A stretch of DNA of 64,000 nt from Saccharopolyspora phatthalungensis (GTDB lineage Bacteria; Actinomycetota; Actinomycetes; Mycobacteriales; Pseudonocardiaceae): positions 620,001 through 684,000 of the forward strand of contig NZ_JACHIW010000002.1 in NCBI RefSeq assembly GCF_014203395.1, read 5' to 3'. Both the position numbers and the translations under genes were made by a program. Position 1 is the stretch's first letter. Each line of letters begins with the position of its first letter. This document shows, one piece after another, positions 10,461-20,846 of this stretch. The notes under the pieces are model-generated. The model searched no databases. It saw only the letters and a list, made by a program, of their open reading frames with translations, and had not been told where the DNA came from.

Positions 10461-10497
10461 GACGGGCCGCCCACGCTTACCGGGTGGGCGGCCCGTC
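10461..10497 (+). terminator. Strong terminator after the csbD-like gene
   Basis: GACGGGCCGCCCAC at 10461-10474 pairs perfectly with GTGGGCGGCCCGTC at 10484-10497 around a nine-base loop. There is no T-tract, as is usual in high-GC actinobacteria. It lies 12 bases after the stop codon. Confidence 0.75.
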
Positions 10498-10599
10498 GTC
10501 CGGCATTCCCGGTGCCGCGGCCAGTGGAGTACACAGTGGCCAGTGCCGGCACCGGACCGACGCAACTCCAAAGCAATGTCTCCTCGCGACGGTCAGCAC

Positions 10600-11178
10600 T
10601 CAGTCACCACGGGACGACCGGGACCTCGTTCCCGACTCGTGCCGGCCGGCCGCCCCGGACCTGGTTCGACTCGTAGCCCGGCCGCCCGGCTCGGCGGTGC
10701 CCGCTTTCAACCGACGGCCGGACACCCCGGTATCGGCGGTCCGCCTCCGCTCCCGGGCTTCGCCGCGCACCCGACTACCGGGCCGCTCCTGCTCGGGCTC
10801 ACCTTCCTCGGCTTCGCCTTGGTCGGGCTCCTCGTCCAGGGGTTTCCCCAGGTTCTGCTCGGGACTACGCGGCACACGCAAACCGGCCGCACGCTTGGTC
10901 AGGTTGTCGCCGATCGAATCGATCTTGTTCGTCGCCGCCGCTATCGCCGCGGTCTTGGCCGCGTCCAGCAAACGGTCGCGCGCATCGTCCGTCAATTTCT
11001 TCAACTCGGGGGACCCGCCGAGCAGCTTGCTGCCCTGGGCGAGCAGATCTCGGGGATCCAGCGGCAAGCGCCGCCCAGCCATCATCGCACCGACCATGAT
11101 CGCGAGCTTCATCTTCCGGCTGCGCCCGAGCACGTAGCCGATACCCACCGCCAAAGCGATGTGCGGTCCGGATTTCAT
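10600..11178 (-). CDS. Membrane-anchored helical protein with disordered tail
   Basis: A 192-residue protein starting at the ATG at 11178 after GGGAGG. The first 35 residues (SGPHIALAVGIGYVLGRSRK onward) form a short hydrophobic anchor followed by a basic turn and a second hydrophobic patch. Next comes an amphipathic helical region, then a long, charged and probably disordered Glu/Arg/Pro-rich C-terminus. The N-terminal pattern recalls proteins often mislabelled DNA primase near actinobacterial gas-vesicle genes, but no gas-vesicle gene is present here. Function unknown. Confidence 0.55.
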   Translation of the reverse strand: MKSGPHIALAVGIGYVLGRSRKMKLAIMVGAMMAGRRLPLDPRDLLAQGSKLLGGSPELKKLTDDARDRLLDAAKTAAIAAATNKIDSIGDNLTKRAAGLRVPRSPEQNLGKPLDEEPDQGEAEEGEPEQERPGSRVRGEARERRRTADTGVSGRRLKAGTAEPGGRATSRTRSGAAGRHESGTRSRSSRGD

Positions 11179-11373
11179 GACCAACCTCCCGCCGGAGCAG
11201 CTCTCACCAGCCGGTCGCCGAACCTCGAACCACTCAAGCCACTCATGCCACTGAGCCCACTTAGGGCTCGGCGCCACTCAACCGCATGTTCGATCACCTA
11301 GGCTCCGTAAGCCGGTAAGGCGCTAGGGCTGGAGCCTACGCTTCTGCTCGACGCCGAACACCTTTTGTCCGCA

Positions 11374-11901
11374 TCATTCGATCACGCCTGTCTCCCGGAG
11401 TTCCTCGTCGACGATCCCGCTCACCCAGCGCCGCAAGGGTGATGAACGCTCTCCATCCCGGAGTTCACCCCGGTCTCTTCTGCACCTTCGTGCTGCTTTC
11501 GCCTCGGCCGACTCGTCCTCATCGGCCTTTTCCTCGGCCGAGCGAATGGTCAAGCCGCTCAGTGCGCATAGCACTCCCCAAGCGGCGGCCAGCGTCGCGA
11601 TCTTGCCGCGCGTCTTCGGCTCGGTTTGCAAGCGATCGACCAGTACAGCGTCGCTGAGATCGGCGGCAACCCGCACCACGACGGCCAACCGGAGCGGGTC
11701 CGCGGCCGGGGCAAATGTCATGGCCAGCCCCGATGCGACGTCGCGGGCACCGATGCCACGGAGGACCACCGCTGGGCCGCGCGAGACCCTACCCGCCGAG
11801 TTCGTCAATCCGCAGGGACGAGCCAGCAAATCCGGACGCCATAGGACAAGGCCTCCGAATGCGGCCGTTCCGATGCCGAGCAGCCGAGGGAACCACGTCA
11901 T
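11374..11901 (-). CDS. Small membrane protein, unknown
   Basis: A 175-residue protein with four hydrophobic stretches (residues about 6-24, 46-62, 69-86 and 103-117) in a pattern seen in small DUF4267-like membrane proteins, followed by a charged, Glu/Arg-rich tail. The ATG at 11901 is preceded by GGAGAGGTG. It lies behind the helical membrane-anchored gene on the same strand with a gap of about 200 bases. Family identity is uncertain and no function can be given. Confidence 0.55.
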   Translation of the reverse strand: MTWFPRLLGIGTAAFGGLVLWRPDLLARPCGLTNSAGRVSRGPAVVLRGIGARDVASGLAMTFAPAADPLRLAVVVRVAADLSDAVLVDRLQTEPKTRGKIATLAAAWGVLCALSGLTIRSAEEKADEDESAEAKAARRCRRDRGELRDGERSSPLRRWVSGIVDEELRETGVIE

Positions 11902-11958
11902 GGCGATGCACCTCTCCTCCGAGGACGCCGATAGACCGAAAGGAGCTTGCGCCCTTGA

Positions 11959-12405
11959 TCAATCACCCGCTCGGTGATGTTTTACCCTTGCTCCGCAAGG
12001 AACACCGCGCTCGCTCACCAGTATGCCCCTGTTGGGGCCATCGTTCTGGCCTCTTCCGAGGCATCGGACTACGGTGAACTCGTCCCGGATGGCCCGCGAC
12101 CTTCGGAGGCGGGACAGGTGCCACACGACCATCCCGGCGCACGCACGCCCCAATCGGGCCCGGTCCACGTGCTGTTGGTAGTCCGGATCGATTTCCCCAC
12201 CCCAACGCGCGTTCTAGTCGAGGTCGGCAGATTGATCGTGAGCCGCCTCGGCGAGCTCGTCTCGGCGGCGGCCACCGCCCTTGCCGCAGCCCGCCCGGCG
12301 AGGGACACGGCCGAGCACGACCAACGTCCACCGCTCGTAGTCACCTCGGAACGCCTCGACATGCCAAGTCCCCGTGGTAGGCGGTGATACCCACCGAGTC
12401 CGCAC
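11959..12405 (-). pseudogene. Decayed HicB-like antitoxin gene (internal TAG)
   Basis: One frame runs from an ATG at 12405 to a stop at 11959 with a single internal TAG at 12214-12216. The part before the TAG contains GTWHVEAFRGDYERWTLVVL and EAAHDQSADLD. The part after reads EIDPDYQQHVDRAR and then an Arg-rich helical stretch. This order (beta-rich start, DELAEAAHDQ-like helix, IDPDYQQHVDRAR linker) resembles actinobacterial HicB-like proteins with a C-terminal helix-turn-helix. No intact toxin partner is beside it. A nonsense mutation in a dead antitoxin-like gene is the simplest reading; assignment rests on pattern memory only. Confidence 0.4.
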
Positions 12406-12445
12406 CTAGGGAACGTCCCTCCCGGCTAGCAGAACTAGGAGGAAC

Positions 12446-12967
12446 ATGAACGACTACGGCACCACTGCCCCGTCGCGACGCTTGCTCGGTGTCTACCTCA
12501 ACGACCACTTGGCCGGCGCGACGGCCGGCGTGGCCCTTGCACGCCGGATCGCCAAGGCGAACCGCGGATCCGCCTCAGGCCCGCCCACCGCGCGTTTGGC
12601 CGGGCAAATCGCCGAGGACCGCGCGGCACTGCTCGGCTTCATGCGCGCCCTCGATGTCCGGGTGAATCCGTTGAAACCGGCGACCGCGTGGTTGGGAGAG
12701 AAGATCTTGCGTCTCAAGCCCAACCAGTGGGTGTTCGCCAGGTCTCCGCTCAGCAGCGTGGTAGAACTCGAAGCCCTGCTGATCGGGGTGGAAGGCAAGG
12801 ACACCGGTTGGCGGACACTGTGCGCGGTGGCAGAGTACGACGATCGCTTGGCCCCGGCGGAACTCGACGAACTGCGCATTCGTGCGCGGCGACAAGCCGA
12901 GGAGTTGGAAGATCTCCGAAAACGCAGTGTGCACGGGATCCTCGAACGCTCGGATGCGACCGGCTGA
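12446..12967 (+). CDS. Conserved helical protein, unknown
   Basis: A 173-residue, mostly helical cytoplasmic protein with an excellent start: AGGAGGAAC directly before the ATG. It contains LGVYLNDHLAGATAGVALAR near the N-terminus and a long C-terminal helix ending in RRQAEELEDLRKRSVHGIL. The LNDHLAG start and helical content recall four-helix (ferritin-like or DinB-like) bundles, but the metal ligands expected there are not clear. No operon partner is obvious; the PAP2-kinase gene follows after 138 bases. Confidence 0.65.
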   Translation: MNDYGTTAPSRRLLGVYLNDHLAGATAGVALARRIAKANRGSASGPPTARLAGQIAEDRAALLGFMRALDVRVNPLKPATAWLGEKILRLKPNQWVFARSPLSSVVELEALLIGVEGKDTGWRTLCAVAEYDDRLAPAELDELRIRARRQAEELEDLRKRSVHGILERSDATG

Positions 12968-13105
12968 CCCGGCGATTTCACTGGCAACCAGCACGTCGAT
13001 TTCCGTTGAAAACGCCCCATCCTTGCCACCGGGCAAATAGGTGCGGGTTCGGGGCCGCGGCAAACGGGCGGGCAGGAGTCGGGCCCGCCCGCCTACCGCG
13101 TTAGT

Positions 13106-14602
13106 GTGCCATCCGTGTTCAAGTTTCTGCGTGCCGCAAGCAAGCGACTGGGAACCGCTGACCGTGAGTTCGTGCGGTGGTCGGCCACGTTCCCGCGGAC
13201 AGCCGCGGATCCCGCGCTCAAGCGCCTCACCATGTTGGCCGACCACAGCAAGCTGTGGTTCGCCTTGGCCGTTGCGCTGGCAGCGCGGAAGGGCTCGACC
13301 CGGCGCGCAGGATTGCGCGGTGTCGCGGCGATCGCGGCGTCGAGCGCCGTGACGAATCTCTTGGCCAAGCCGCTGCTGCCGCGCCGCCGACCGGCCACCG
13401 ACCTCCTGCCGGAGTACCGGCGCCTGGTGGCTCCACCGGGCTCCTCGTCGTTCCCGTCCGGTCATGCCGCCTCGGCCGCGGCGTTCACCACCGCGGTATG
13501 CATGGAATCCCCCGCTGCGGGTGCGGTTCTGGCGCCGCTCGCCGCGGCCGTCGCATATTCCCGCGTCCACACCGGGGTGCATTGGCCGACCGACATCGCG
13601 GTCGGAGCCACCATCGGCATCGGCGTCGGCCTGGCCACCCGGCGGTGGTGGCCGGTGCGCCCGTCCGCGCCCGGTCTGGCTCGACCGAGCGAGCACGTCG
13701 CCAAGCTGACCGAAGGAAACGGCCTCGCCGTGCTGGTCAACGCGTCTTCGGGCAATCCCGGCCATGACCCGTCCGCCGAACTGACCGACTTGTGGCCGGC
13801 CGCCAAGGTCTTGCGCCTGGACGCGGATGGCGATTTGGTCGAACAGTTGCACCGCAACCTCGACGAGGCGGGCGACAAGATACGTGCGCTGGCGGTCGCC
13901 GGCGGAGACGGCACGGTCGCGGCGGCGGCGTCCGCAGCCGCCGTCCGAGGGCTCCCGCTCGCCGTCATCCCGGTCGGCACGCTGAACCATTTCGCCCGCG
14001 ATCTGGGTGTGTGGAGCCCTCAGGATGCGGCCCGGGCGCTCGCGGCCGGTTCGGCGGTCCACGTCGATCTCGGCACGGTGCGAGTCGACGGTCGGCCGCA
14101 GCGGTGGTTCCTCAACACCGCCAGCCTGGGCGGCTATCCCGACATGGTCCGGCTTCGCGAGAAGTGGGAGCACCGCTGGGGAAAGTGGCCTGCCGCGGCA
14201 GCCGCTCTCGTGCGGGTCCTGGCCAAGGCCGAGCCGATCACGGTCCGCATCGACGGCTTGCCCCGGAAGATCTGGCTGCTGTTCGTCGGCAGCGGCGGCT
14301 ACCAGCCGAAGGGCTTCGCGCCGTCGTGGCGCCCGAACCTGCACGACGGCGTGCTCGACATCCGCTACATCCGGGCCGACCTGTCGCTGTCCCGCATTCG
14401 ATTCACGGTCGCGGCTTTGACCGGCGCGCTGTTCAACAGTCGCACCTACGTTCAGGAAGAACGGGACCGGCTGCACGTCGAGGTGCTCAGCAAGCCGGTT
14501 GCGCTCGCGTGCGACGGCGAGGTCTCGGCAACCGGACGTGCCTTCCGCTTCGCCGCGCGCGACGAGGCCCTGCGCGTGTACCGCCCAGAGGATCCGCGCT
14601 GA
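13106..14602 (+). CDS. PAP2 phosphatase - diacylglycerol kinase fusion
   Basis: A 498-residue two-domain protein. The N-terminal part (about 1-200) is a membrane PAP2 phosphatase with its three motifs: KPLLPRRRP, SSFPSGHA and SRVHTGVHWPTD. The C-terminal part is a diacylglycerol/lipid kinase catalytic domain with AVAGGDGTVAAA and PVGTLNHFARDLGV. Such fusions could interconvert phosphatidic acid-type lipids and their dephosphorylated forms at the membrane; the physiological direction is unknown. The start is a GTG at 13106 (GTG at 13115 is possible). A LysR gene follows 83 bases downstream. Confidence 0.88.
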   Translation: MPSVFKFLRAASKRLGTADREFVRWSATFPRTAADPALKRLTMLADHSKLWFALAVALAARKGSTRRAGLRGVAAIAASSAVTNLLAKPLLPRRRPATDLLPEYRRLVAPPGSSSFPSGHAASAAAFTTAVCMESPAAGAVLAPLAAAVAYSRVHTGVHWPTDIAVGATIGIGVGLATRRWWPVRPSAPGLARPSEHVAKLTEGNGLAVLVNASSGNPGHDPSAELTDLWPAAKVLRLDADGDLVEQLHRNLDEAGDKIRALAVAGGDGTVAAAASAAAVRGLPLAVIPVGTLNHFARDLGVWSPQDAARALAAGSAVHVDLGTVRVDGRPQRWFLNTASLGGYPDMVRLREKWEHRWGKWPAAAAALVRVLAKAEPITVRIDGLPRKIWLLFVGSGGYQPKGFAPSWRPNLHDGVLDIRYIRADLSLSRIRFTVAALTGALFNSRTYVQEERDRLHVEVLSKPVALACDGEVSATGRAFRFAARDEALRVYRPEDPR

Positions 14603-14685
14603 AATCCCTGCTCCTTCCCTTCGCCCGCTGTTCATCCGTTGCTCCACCAGGACCGCTAGCGTGGCCGAGCAGAAGGAGGTCCGAC

Positions 14686-15582
14686 ATGGAGCTGCGGCAT
14701 TTGGTCTCATTTCTGTCGATCGCCGAAGAACTGCACTTCGGCCGGGCCGCGGCACGGCTGCACCTGGCTCAGCCGTCGCTGAGCCAGCACCTGCAGCGGC
14801 TCGAACGCTCGGTGGGGGTGGCGCTGGTCGCGCGCAACTCGCACGAAGTCCGGCTCACGCCTGCCGGCGAAACCTTCCGCGAGCTGGCCCGGGACATCGT
14901 GACCAGGGCGGAACGAGCCGGACAGGCCGCCCGTGCCGCCGCCGCTGGGCGTTCCGGCACGGTCCGGGTCGGCTACAACTTCCCCGCCGGGCAACGGATC
15001 CTGCCCGCCACACTGGCCGCGTTGAACGGCCGCCACCCCGCAATCGACGTGACCATGTTCGAGATGCGGACCGGACCGCAGCTCGCGGCGCTCTCCGACG
15101 GGCGGCTCGACGTCGCGATGGTGTACGGCAAGCCGACGGCCACCGACCTCACCAGCCGCCTCCTGCTGCGGGTACCGCTGGTCGCCGTGGTCGGTCGGGA
15201 ACACCACTGGGCCGGACTCGACCGGGTGCCCTTCGGTGCGCTCGCCGGAGAACCCTGCGTGCTGTTCAACCGGGCACAGTCCTCGGCGATGTACGACACG
15301 ATCTTCTCCGCCGCGCAGACATGCGGAATCCGGCTCACGGTCGCCCAGGAGGTCGATGACCCCGGTGCGACGGCCATTCTCGCCGCGGTCAAGCCGGTCG
15401 TCGGCTTCGCCTCGGCGCTACGGGGTCGGCTCGCCGACACCCGTTGCGCCGGTCCGCGCACCACCTCAGTCCCCCTGATCGATCCGGTACCGATCCTCGA
15501 CCTCCACGCGGTCTGGCTCACCAAGCACGGCCCGCTCGTGGACGCGTTCCTGGAATGCCTTCCCGCCGGGGTCGAGGAGTGA
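14686..15582 (+). CDS. LysR family transcriptional regulator
   Basis: A 298-residue regulator with a clear start: AAGGAGGT seven bases before the ATG. The N-terminal helix-turn-helix reads MELRHLVSFLSIAEELHFGR, with AAARLHLAQPSLSQHLQRLE following. The rest is a two-lobed effector-binding domain. It is convergent with the ABC transporter operon, so its target is not given by position; the upstream PAP2-kinase gene is on the same strand. Confidence 0.88.
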   Translation: MELRHLVSFLSIAEELHFGRAAARLHLAQPSLSQHLQRLERSVGVALVARNSHEVRLTPAGETFRELARDIVTRAERAGQAARAAAAGRSGTVRVGYNFPAGQRILPATLAALNGRHPAIDVTMFEMRTGPQLAALSDGRLDVAMVYGKPTATDLTSRLLLRVPLVAVVGREHHWAGLDRVPFGALAGEPCVLFNRAQSSAMYDTIFSAAQTCGIRLTVAQEVDDPGATAILAAVKPVVGFASALRGRLADTRCAGPRTTSVPLIDPVPILDLHAVWLTKHGPLVDAFLECLPAGVEE

Positions 15583-15605
15583 CGGTTCGCCGCTAAAGCG
15601 CGTGC

Positions 15606-16454
15606 TCATTTCAGGCCCGATCGCACGAACGCGTTCACGATGTGCCGTTGCAGCACCAGGTAGAGCGCGAACACCGGAAGGCAAGTCAGCCCCGCGGTGG
15701 CCATCAGTGGTCCCCAATCGTTGCCCTCGGTGCCGAGGAAGCTACGCAGGCCCAGCTGAACCACCGCGTTGCTGCGTTGCAGCACCATCGCCGGCCAGAA
15801 GTACTCGTTCCACGCCGTGATGGCCAGCAGGATGCCCAGCGCCGCAAGCACCGGGCGCAGCGCCGGCACCACGACTGTCCACAGTGAACCCCAAGAAGAC
15901 CGGCCGTCCATCCGGGCCGCATCCAGCAGTTCCTTGGGGAAGCCCTTGAGGTGCTCGCGCAGCAGCAACACGCCCAATGCCGAGCACATCGTCGGGATGA
16001 TTACGCCCGCCAGCGTCTCCAGCAGTCCCAACCGGGCCAGCAGCACGTAGTTGGGCAGCATGGTCGCCTGGAACGGCACCAGCCAGGTCCCGACGAACAT
16101 CAGGTACAGCAACCGCTGGAACGGAAACGACCAGGCCGCGAAGGCGTAAGCGGCGAGCAACGCGATCAGCAGCTGTCCCAGTGCGCTGAGCACCGCCACG
16201 ATCCCGGTGTTCAGCAGCATCCCGGCGAGGTCGATCTTGCTGAGCGCGTCGGCGTAGTTGGCGGTGGACAGCGGCCAGGGCAGCACCGACAGCTGGTAGA
16301 CATCTTCGGGGGCGCGCAACGACGTGGCGTAGAGCCAATAGATCGGGAACACGCAGAACAGGCTGAGCAACCCTAGGACGAGATGGCCCAAGACCCGCTG
16401 TGCCGGGCTGCGCGCGCCGATCAGCGCGTCGTGCGCACTGCGCTCAGTCGTCAT
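15606..16454 (-). CDS. Carbohydrate ABC transporter permease (MalG/UgpE type)
   Basis: A 282-residue inner-membrane protein with six hydrophobic segments. The cytoplasmic EAA loop is legible as ELLDAARMDGRSSWGSLWTV followed by VVPALRPVLAALGILLA. The C-terminal WNEYFWPAMVL is typical of the MalG/UgpE branch. Its ATG lies inside the end of the upstream permease gene (11-base overlap in the restored frame). It is the last gene of an importer operon running from 20735 to 15606. Confidence 0.88.
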   Translation of the reverse strand: MTTERSAHDALIGARSPAQRVLGHLVLGLLSLFCVFPIYWLYATSLRAPEDVYQLSVLPWPLSTANYADALSKIDLAGMLLNTGIVAVLSALGQLLIALLAAYAFAAWSFPFQRLLYLMFVGTWLVPFQATMLPNYVLLARLGLLETLAGVIIPTMCSALGVLLLREHLKGFPKELLDAARMDGRSSWGSLWTVVVPALRPVLAALGILLAITAWNEYFWPAMVLQRSNAVVQLGLRSFLGTEGNDWGPLMATAGLTCLPVFALYLVLQRHIVNAFVRSGLK

Positions 16455-17396
16455 GGTGGCTCAACCGATCCGCCAGACGCGCCAGCAACGCGGCGAGCAC
16501 GATGAAACCCAGGAAGAAGATGACCCCGGCCGCCGCGGCGAGCCCGGCGTCGTGGCTGCGGAACCCGTACTCCCACAACAGGTAGTAGAGGTTGGTGGTG
16601 GAACCAACCGGGCCCCCTGGGTGAGGGTGTCGATCAGCGGGAAGGTCCACTGCGCGGACAGCAACACCGTCATCAGCACCAGGAACGCCAGCGTCGGCGA
16701 GAGCAGCGGCAGCGTGACCCACCGCGTGATCTGGCCGCCCGAGGCCCCGTCGACCTCGGCCGCCGCCGCGTAGTCCGGATTGATCCCGGTCAGCCCGGCG
16801 GAGACGACGAGCACGGCGAACCCGACCACGTGCCACCCGGTGATCACGATGATCACCAACTGCGCGGTCCCGGTGGTGTTGATCCAGTTCAGCTCGGTGC
16901 CGAGCAGCCGGTTGACCACACCGGCGGTCGGGTCGAGCAACCACTGCCAGACCGCGGCCCCGGCGACCGGAGCGACGAGCATCGGAGCGAACACCAGGCC
17001 GCGGTAGACGGCCGCGGCCCGGCCGCGTACCCGGCGGGTCAACAGCCCCACGATGACCGGGATCAGCACGGTGAACGGCAGCATCCCGCCGATCACCGCG
17101 AGGGTGCGCAGCACCGACCCGCCCAGTTCAGACGTGGTCAGCAAGCGAACGTAGTTCGCGAACCCGACCTCCCGCATGGGCGAGGTGGGCACCAGGTTCC
17201 AGGAGTGAAACGACAGGTAGAACGTCTGCGCCAGCGGCTGGTAGGTCCACACCACGAGCAGCACGACGGCAGGCGCCAGATAGAGATAGGGCGGCGCGAT
17301 CCGCCGCAGTGTGCTCCAGCCCGACCGGCGCGTGGCGGGCGCAGTGACCGCGCCCGCCACGCTCGGCACCGGGACCTCCACGAAAGTGCCGGTCAC
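16444..17396 (-). pseudogene. Carbohydrate ABC permease (MalF/UgpA type) broken by a frameshift
   Basis: The first 260 residues are a normal permease: N-terminal helix APPYLYLAPAVVLLVVWTY, and the EAA-loop region INPDYAAAAEVDGASGGQIT. After IDTLTQG the frame turns into low-complexity Pro/Ser/Thr sequence ending at 16461. Shifting by one base at the C5 run at 16613-16617 restores PVGSTTNLYYLLWEYGF and a final hydrophobic helix ending at 16444, where it overlaps the next permease start. One base is therefore missing (a six-base run is expected). This is a genuine frameshift or a homopolymer sequencing error. GTG start at 17396 overlaps the phosphodiesterase stop. The rebuilt protein would be about 317 residues. 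Confidence 0.8.
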
Positions 17397-18241
17397 CAGG
17401 CCCCCACGATCTCGTGCACCATTCGCAGGCGTTCGGCCGCGTCCACGTCATAGACCCGGTCGGCGGTCGACAACGGCACCGCAGTGGCCACAACCTGGTC
17501 GCCGAAGACGTCGATCCGGCTGAACCCGGCGTCCGCGCCGGCGCACAGTCGGCCCCTGGGCGGGACCGCGGCCACGCCGTAGGCGAGCGCCGGGCCTACC
17601 CAGACCGGGATGCCGGCCAGCGCACCGCACCCGGCGTGGTGCGCGTGCCCGCTCAGGATCAGCCGCACATCACTCCCCCTGAGCGCGTCGGCCAGCCGGT
17701 CCGCGGCACGCAACCGGAGCAGGTGCACAGTCGGCACCGGCGACGGCAGCGGCGGGTGGTGGATGACCAGGATGGTGCCCCTCGGCGCCGGCGTGGCCAG
17801 GACCTCGGCGAGCCAATCCAATTGCGCGTCCGACAGGTGACCATCGTGTTGGCCGGGCTCGCTGCTGTCCATCGCCACCACCCGGAGACCGTCCACCGCG
17901 CGCACCGAATCGCAGTCGGCCGTCGATGGTCCCTCGTCGAGCAGTTCGGCGCGAAACGCCTCGCGCTCGTCGTGGTTTCCCATCGCATAGACGACCTCGG
18001 CACCGAGCCGTCGTGCGGCAGGCGCCACGATGCCGCGCAGCCGCCGGTAGGCCGCCGGGTCGCCGTTGTCGGCGAGATCACCGGTGAGCAGCAGCGCCGC
18101 CACGTCGGTCCCGGAGCTCTCCACCATCTCCACGGCCGTGATCAGGTTCGCCGTCGTGTCGACGACGCCGTGCAGCAACCCGTCCGCCGATCGCAGGTGC
18201 GTGTCGCTGAGCTGGACGAGCGTGAGATCTGGACGAGTCAC
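17393..18241 (-). CDS. Class III metallophosphodiesterase (CpdA/GpdQ-like)
   Basis: A 282-residue calcineurin-like enzyme with all five metal motifs in order: LSDTH, LTGDLADNGD, MGNHDE, VIHHPP and SGHAHH. This arrangement defines class III cyclic-nucleotide or glycerophosphodiester phosphodiesterases. The GTG start overlaps the binding-protein stop (GTGA) and its own stop overlaps the permease start (GTGA), so it is translationally coupled inside the transporter operon. That position favours hydrolysis of an imported phosphodiester, such as a glycerophosphodiester, over cAMP control; this is inference. Confidence 0.82.
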   Translation of the reverse strand: MTRPDLTLVQLSDTHLRSADGLLHGVVDTTANLITAVEMVESSGTDVAALLLTGDLADNGDPAAYRRLRGIVAPAARRLGAEVVYAMGNHDEREAFRAELLDEGPSTADCDSVRAVDGLRVVAMDSSEPGQHDGHLSDAQLDWLAEVLATPAPRGTILVIHHPPLPSPVPTVHLLRLRAADRLADALRGSDVRLILSGHAHHAGCGALAGIPVWVGPALAYGVAAVPPRGRLCAGADAGFSRIDVFGDQVVATAVPLSTADRVYDVDAAERLRMVHEIVGAW

Positions 18242-19608
18242 CGGCCACCGCCCGGCAGCAGCTTGGACACCTCGGCCTGCTTGGCCCGCAGCGTGCTCGC
18301 CGCGTCCGCGCCTTGGAACACCGCGCTCTCGACGGCCTGCATCATGCCGTCGCGGATCTGCAGATAGTTGGGCCCCGGCATGGACACCCACGGCTCCATG
18401 CTGGCCAGCTGCGTCAGATTCGGCTTCAGGTAGGGGTTCTTGTCCGCCCACGGCTTCAGCCCGTTCGGGTCGTCGACCAGACCCGTGCGCAGCGGCAGGT
18501 AACCGATCTTGCTCGCGATCGTGGTGTAGGCCTGCTCGCTGGTCAGGAACTTGATCAGCTCCCAACTCGCGCGCTGCTTCTCCGGTGACTGGGAGAACAC
18601 GAACAGCGCCGCACCGGAGTTCGTCGTCACCTTCGGTTTACCGTCGAATCCCGGCATCTCGGCCGCGCCCAGCCGCCATTTCCCGCTGGCGCCTTTGAGG
18701 AAATTGCCCTGCACCGCGCTGGATTCGAGAATCATGCCCAGCTCGCCGCGGGCGAAGGCTTCCACCGCCTGAGTCTGGGTGCGGTTGGGCATCGCGCCGG
18801 AGCGCACCATGTCCTGCATGCTCTGCACGGCCTCGACGGCCGGCGCTTCCGCGAAGCCGAGCGAGCCGCGATCCGCGGACACCACGCGGCCGCCATTGGA
18901 GCGCACCAGCGCCTGGAAACACCAGTCCTTGGCCGCCTTCGTCAGGCAGTCCACGTAGGCGCCGTCCTTGCCGGTGCGCTCCTTGACCGCCTGCGCTGCC
19001 TGCTGCACCTCGCGCCAGGTCGATGGCGGCTTGGCGGGGTCCAGGCCGGCGGCGGCCAGCAAGTCCTGGTTGAAATAGAGCGTTGGGGTGGAGAAGACGA
19101 ACGGCACGCCATAGGTCTTGCCGTTCCAGTCGCCGAGCGTCCGCGCGGTGGGCGCGTACGGGTATCGTGCTCCGTCGAAGTTCCGCTGCACCTCGTCCTT
19201 GCCGACCATGTCGTCCAGGGGCACGGCGCCGAGCTGGTTGACCGTGAAGTCCAGATCGCTGAAGCCCAGTTGCGCCACGTCCGGCGGGTGGCCCGCGGTG
19301 AGCTGGCTCTGCAGGCTGGGAATCGTGTCCGTGGCCGGGTTCGCGCTGTTGCCCTGCGGCTTCTGCGCGGTCACCGTGATGTTCGGGTGGGCCTCCTCGA
19401 ACTCGTCGATCAGCTCGTTGAAGGTGTCGGTCCAGGCACCGGCCTGGCCGAAGTTGTAGCTCTCGAAGACGATCGAGACCTTCTGGTCGGGGGCAAGCTC
19501 GGGCGCCCGGCTCACCGCCTTCTGGGTGTCGGTGGTAGCGAGCCCGCAGCCTGCGGCGGCCAGCACCAGCGCCGTCGCCGCGCCCACTGCGGCCAGGGAC
19601 TTTCTCAT
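18238..19608 (-). CDS. Carbohydrate/glycerol-phosphate ABC substrate-binding lipoprotein
   Basis: A 456-residue secreted lipoprotein. The ATG at 19608 follows AAGGAGAA. The signal peptide ends in a lipobox (AAGC, Cys21). The mature protein has a family 1 extracellular solute-binding fold with the conserved YGVPFVFSTPTLYFNQDLL segment and a C-terminal ELIKFLTSEQAY helix. The nearest functional type is UgpB/sugar binding proteins. It is the second gene of the importer operon, 26 bases after the ATPase stop. Confidence 0.86.
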   Translation of the reverse strand: MRKSLAAVGAATALVLAAAGCGLATTDTQKAVSRAPELAPDQKVSIVFESYNFGQAGAWTDTFNELIDEFEEAHPNITVTAQKPQGNSANPATDTIPSLQSQLTAGHPPDVAQLGFSDLDFTVNQLGAVPLDDMVGKDEVQRNFDGARYPYAPTARTLGDWNGKTYGVPFVFSTPTLYFNQDLLAAAGLDPAKPPSTWREVQQAAQAVKERTGKDGAYVDCLTKAAKDWCFQALVRSNGGRVVSADRGSLGFAEAPAVEAVQSMQDMVRSGAMPNRTQTQAVEAFARGELGMILESSAVQGNFLKGASGKWRLGAAEMPGFDGKPKVTTNSGAALFVFSQSPEKQRASWELIKFLTSEQAYTTIASKIGYLPLRTGLVDDPNGLKPWADKNPYLKPNLTQLASMEPWVSMPGPNYLQIRDGMMQAVESAVFQGADAASTLRAKQAEVSKLLPGGGR

Positions 19609-19634
19609 CGGGTTCTCCTTGTCCGGAAGGGAAA

Positions 19635-20735
<1,101 letters not shown>

Positions 20736-20846
20736 TGCGCACCTCTCGCCTCTCTCGGCGGGTTCCCGCCGAACGGGGCTCAGTGCAACAGCGGTTCGTA
20801 TACGCCGGGTGAACGGCCCCTGCCGCCCACCGATCGATCGCGCCAC

